Shown piece after piece: positions 12,385 to 13,341 of a stretch of DNA of 13,341 bases. The DNA comes from an uncultured Eubacteriales bacterium. Lineage in GTDB: Bacteria > Bacillota > Clostridia > Oscillospirales > Oscillospiraceae. Numbering within the stretch: the first letter of the stretch is position 1; every line of letters starts with the position of its first letter. The position numbers and the translations under genes were made by a program. The stretch spans positions 1-13,341 of the forward strand of contig CAKTJM010000044.1 of the NCBI GenBank assembly GCA_934567745.1. The letters are read 5' to 3'. The notes under the pieces were generated by a model, which did not search any database, had not been told where the DNA came from, and saw only the letters and a list, made by a program, of their open reading frames with translations.

Positions 12385-12416
12385 AAAGGGCCGTCTCTTG
12401 GAGAGACGGCCCTTTT
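12385..12416. terminator. Terminator between yloV and spoIIID
   Basis: AAAGGGCCGTCTC (12385-12397) pairs perfectly with GAGACGGCCCTTT (12403-12415), 13 bp with a 5-nt loop, followed by T then CATG. It lies 24 bases after the yloV stop and seven bases after the spoIIID stop on the other strand, so it can serve both. Confidence 0.9.
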
Positions 12417-12422
12417 CATGCC

Positions 12423-12671
12423 TTATCCGCCCTTGTACTTCCGCCTGGTCGCGATGCCGCCCCGGATGTGGCGCTCGGCCTTGTTCACCTCGAGGATCTC
12501 CTTGACCTGGAGATAGAGCGGCCGGTCGAAGGTGGGCAGACGCTGGGACAGGTCCTTATGGACGGTCGATTTGCTGATCCCGAACTGCTTCGCCGCCGCG
12601 CGGACGGTCGCCCGGTGCTCGATGATGTACACAGCCAGATCGCAGGCGCGCTCCTCGATGTCGGTGTGCAA
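12423..12671 (-). CDS. spoIIID: Sporulation transcription factor SpoIIID
   Basis: SpoIIID is a small DNA-binding regulator of mother-cell gene expression that activates and represses sigma-E genes and helps switch to sigma-K. The 82-aa product (B. subtilis 93) matches closely: it begins MHTDIEERACDLAVYIIE, has a helix-turn-helix at about 22-41 (TVRAAAKQFGISKSTVHKDL), RLP at 44-46, then VKEILEVNKAERHIRGGIATRRKYK. The start is TTG at 12671, chosen because the mature N-terminal motif MHxDIxER begins there and GGGGGAG lies nine bases upstream. It is separated from the upstream spoVT-like gene by a terminator and so probably has its own promoter. It is shorter at the C-terminus than the Bacillus protein, as in many clostridia. 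Confidence 0.96.
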   Translation of the reverse strand: MHTDIEERACDLAVYIIEHRATVRAAAKQFGISKSTVHKDLSQRLPTFDRPLYLQVKEILEVNKAERHIRGGIATRRKYKGG

Positions 12672-12701
12672 GCTCCACCACTCCCCCCGTGTCCTGTGCC
12701 A

Positions 12702-12710
12702 TATCCTATG
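12702..12710 (-). promoter_or_regulatory. Candidate sporulation-type -10 element of spoIIID
   Basis: On the minus strand CATAGGATA fits the CATAnnnTA pattern shared by sigma-E/sigma-K -10 elements, about 30 bases before the spoIIID start. The upstream -35 region is part of the preceding terminator's T run and is a poor match, so this is tentative. Confidence 0.35.
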
Positions 12711-12723
12711 AGCGGGCGCGGGG

Positions 12724-12762
12724 AAAAAGAACGGCAGGCCGTGCTATCCGGGCCTGCCGTTC
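12724..12762 (-). terminator. Terminator of the spoVT-like gene
   Basis: On the minus strand GAACGGCAGGCC (complement of 12751-12762) pairs perfectly with GGCCTGCCGTTC (complement of 12729-12740), 12 bp with a 10-nt loop, followed by TTTTT (complement of 12724-12728). It lies 27 bases after the spoVT-like stop codon. Confidence 0.92.
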
Positions 12763-12789
12763 TCGTGTGTCTGCTGTCCTGACCGTCGG

Positions 12790-13341
12790 TCAGCTCTCCA
12801 TGTGCCGCCCGAGGAACCCGGCGACGGTCTGGGCGAGCTTCTGCTCGTCCGCGCTCACGTCGAGCTGGTCGCGTGCGCACAGGAACACCACACAGCCGAG
12901 CACATCGCCCTGGGCGAGGATCGGCGCGGCGGTGGAGATGACGTAGCGGTCCGTGTAGTCGCTCACGGGCACGGTGGGCTGGCCCTCCTGATGCTGGTAG
13001 AGCTGCCGGGCCTCCATGAGCTGGGCGAGGGCGGGGGAGATGTCCTTGTCGGACAGCTCCTTCCGCGCGGCCCCGGCCACGGCGAGGCAGCTGTCGCGGT
13101 CGGTGATGGCGACCATCCGGCCGGTGGTCTTGTGGAGGGAGTCGCACAGCTGGGCGGAGAAGTCCTCCAGCCCGCCCAAGAGGGAGTATTTCTTGAAGAC
13201 GACGCCGCCCTCGTTGTTCGTGAAGATCTCCAGGGGGTCGCCGTTGCTGATAACATGGACACGGAAAACCTTGTCCTCGCGGCCTTTTGAGGACTGGATC
13301 AGCGTGTTTTCGATATTTTCCGTGCCTTCACTAAAATTTGC
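12790..13341 (-). CDS. spoVT: SpoVT-like sporulation regulator, 5' part abnormal, runs off the window
   Basis: SpoVT is a forespore regulator with an N-terminal AbrB DNA-binding domain and a C-terminal GAF-like domain. The last about 150 residues fit well: GDPLEIFTNNEGGVVFKKYS (the end of the AbrB fold), then LGGLEDFSAQLCDSL, TTGRMVAITDRDSCLAVAG, VISTAAPILAQGDVLGCVVFL and LAQTVAGFLGRHMES at the stop. Upstream of GDPLE the same frame stays open to the window edge (183 codons in all) but reads SSKGREDKVFRVHVIS, not the expected GIVRRIDDLGRVVIPKEIRR. No ATG, GTG or TTG start exists in that frame before the edge; the first, TTG at 13179, would delete the whole domain. GC falls to about 48% over the last 100 bases. 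A fusion, a replaced domain, a damaged copy or an assembly artefact are all possible. Confidence 0.75.
   Translation of the reverse strand, partial: ANFSEGTENIENTLIQSSKGREDKVFRVHVISNGDPLEIFTNNEGGVVFKKYSLLGGLEDFSAQLCDSLHKTTGRMVAITDRDSCLAVAGAARKELSDKDISPALAQLMEARQLYQHQEGQPTVPVSDYTDRYVISTAAPILAQGDVLGCVVFLCARDQLDVSADEQKLAQTVAGFLGRHMES

Noticed and set aside
1..13341. CRISPR arrays, tRNA or rRNA genes, insertion sequences, prophage or defence genes
   Set aside because: No spaced direct repeats, no tRNA cloverleaf, no transposase, integrase or nuclease sequence was seen; coding content is chromosomal housekeeping and sporulation.

Overview
The window reads as chromosomal DNA of a high-GC, endospore-forming member of the Clostridia (Firmicutes), most likely the Oscillospirales/Ruminococcaceae side. 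The reasons are three sporulation loci (dipicolinate synthase dpaA-dpaB, spoIIID, and a spoVT-like gene), strong AGGAGG ribosome binding sites, a yloU-yloV pair, a two-gene Suf-type iron-sulfur system, and a structured palindromic repeat of a kind I recall from gut Ruminococcaceae. The order assignment is inference; the Firmicutes spore-former assignment is well supported.

Layout. (1) 1-404: the last codons of an upstream gene, its terminator, a 121-bp palindromic repeat and an extended -10 promoter. (2) 405-1940 (+): murB (cell-wall precursor synthesis) and an unrecognised 194-aa acidic protein. (3) 2013-3454 (+): dpaA-dpaB, making the spore-core solute dipicolinic acid. They are separated from the murB unit by a 17-bp RNA hairpin that holds the dpaA Shine-Dalgarno in its 3' arm and a -10-like element in its loop. 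(4) 3519-4670 (+): an AlaX-type alanyl-tRNA editing protein with its own promoter. It ends at a bidirectional terminator shared with (5), 7278-4740 (-): a DUF1846 protein followed by asnA (aspartate-ammonia ligase). (6) 7279-7688: an intergenic region with two divergent promoters and several hairpins. (7) 7689-9825 (+): sufC, sufB and an overlapping hotdog thioesterase. (8) 10174-9962 (-): a 70-aa single-pass membrane protein, divergent from (9), 10315-12361 (+): an Asp23/Gls24 protein and a YloV/FakA-like DAK2-domain protein. The divergent promoter region holds two perfect palindromes. (10) 12671-12423 (-): spoIIID. (11) 13341-12790 (-): a SpoVT-like gene, open to the window edge, whose expected AbrB DNA-binding domain is not readable.

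The genes mix housekeeping units (peptidoglycan, tRNA proofreading, asparagine, Fe-S assembly, lipid/fatty-acid kinase-like) with sporulation genes. The observations I rate highest are the dpaA leader hairpin, the abnormal 5' part of the spoVT-like gene with its local drop in GC, and the minimal SufC-SufB operon with an attached thioesterase. The very long open frames opposite the real genes are high-GC shadows. No tRNA, rRNA, CRISPR, insertion sequence or phage gene is visible.
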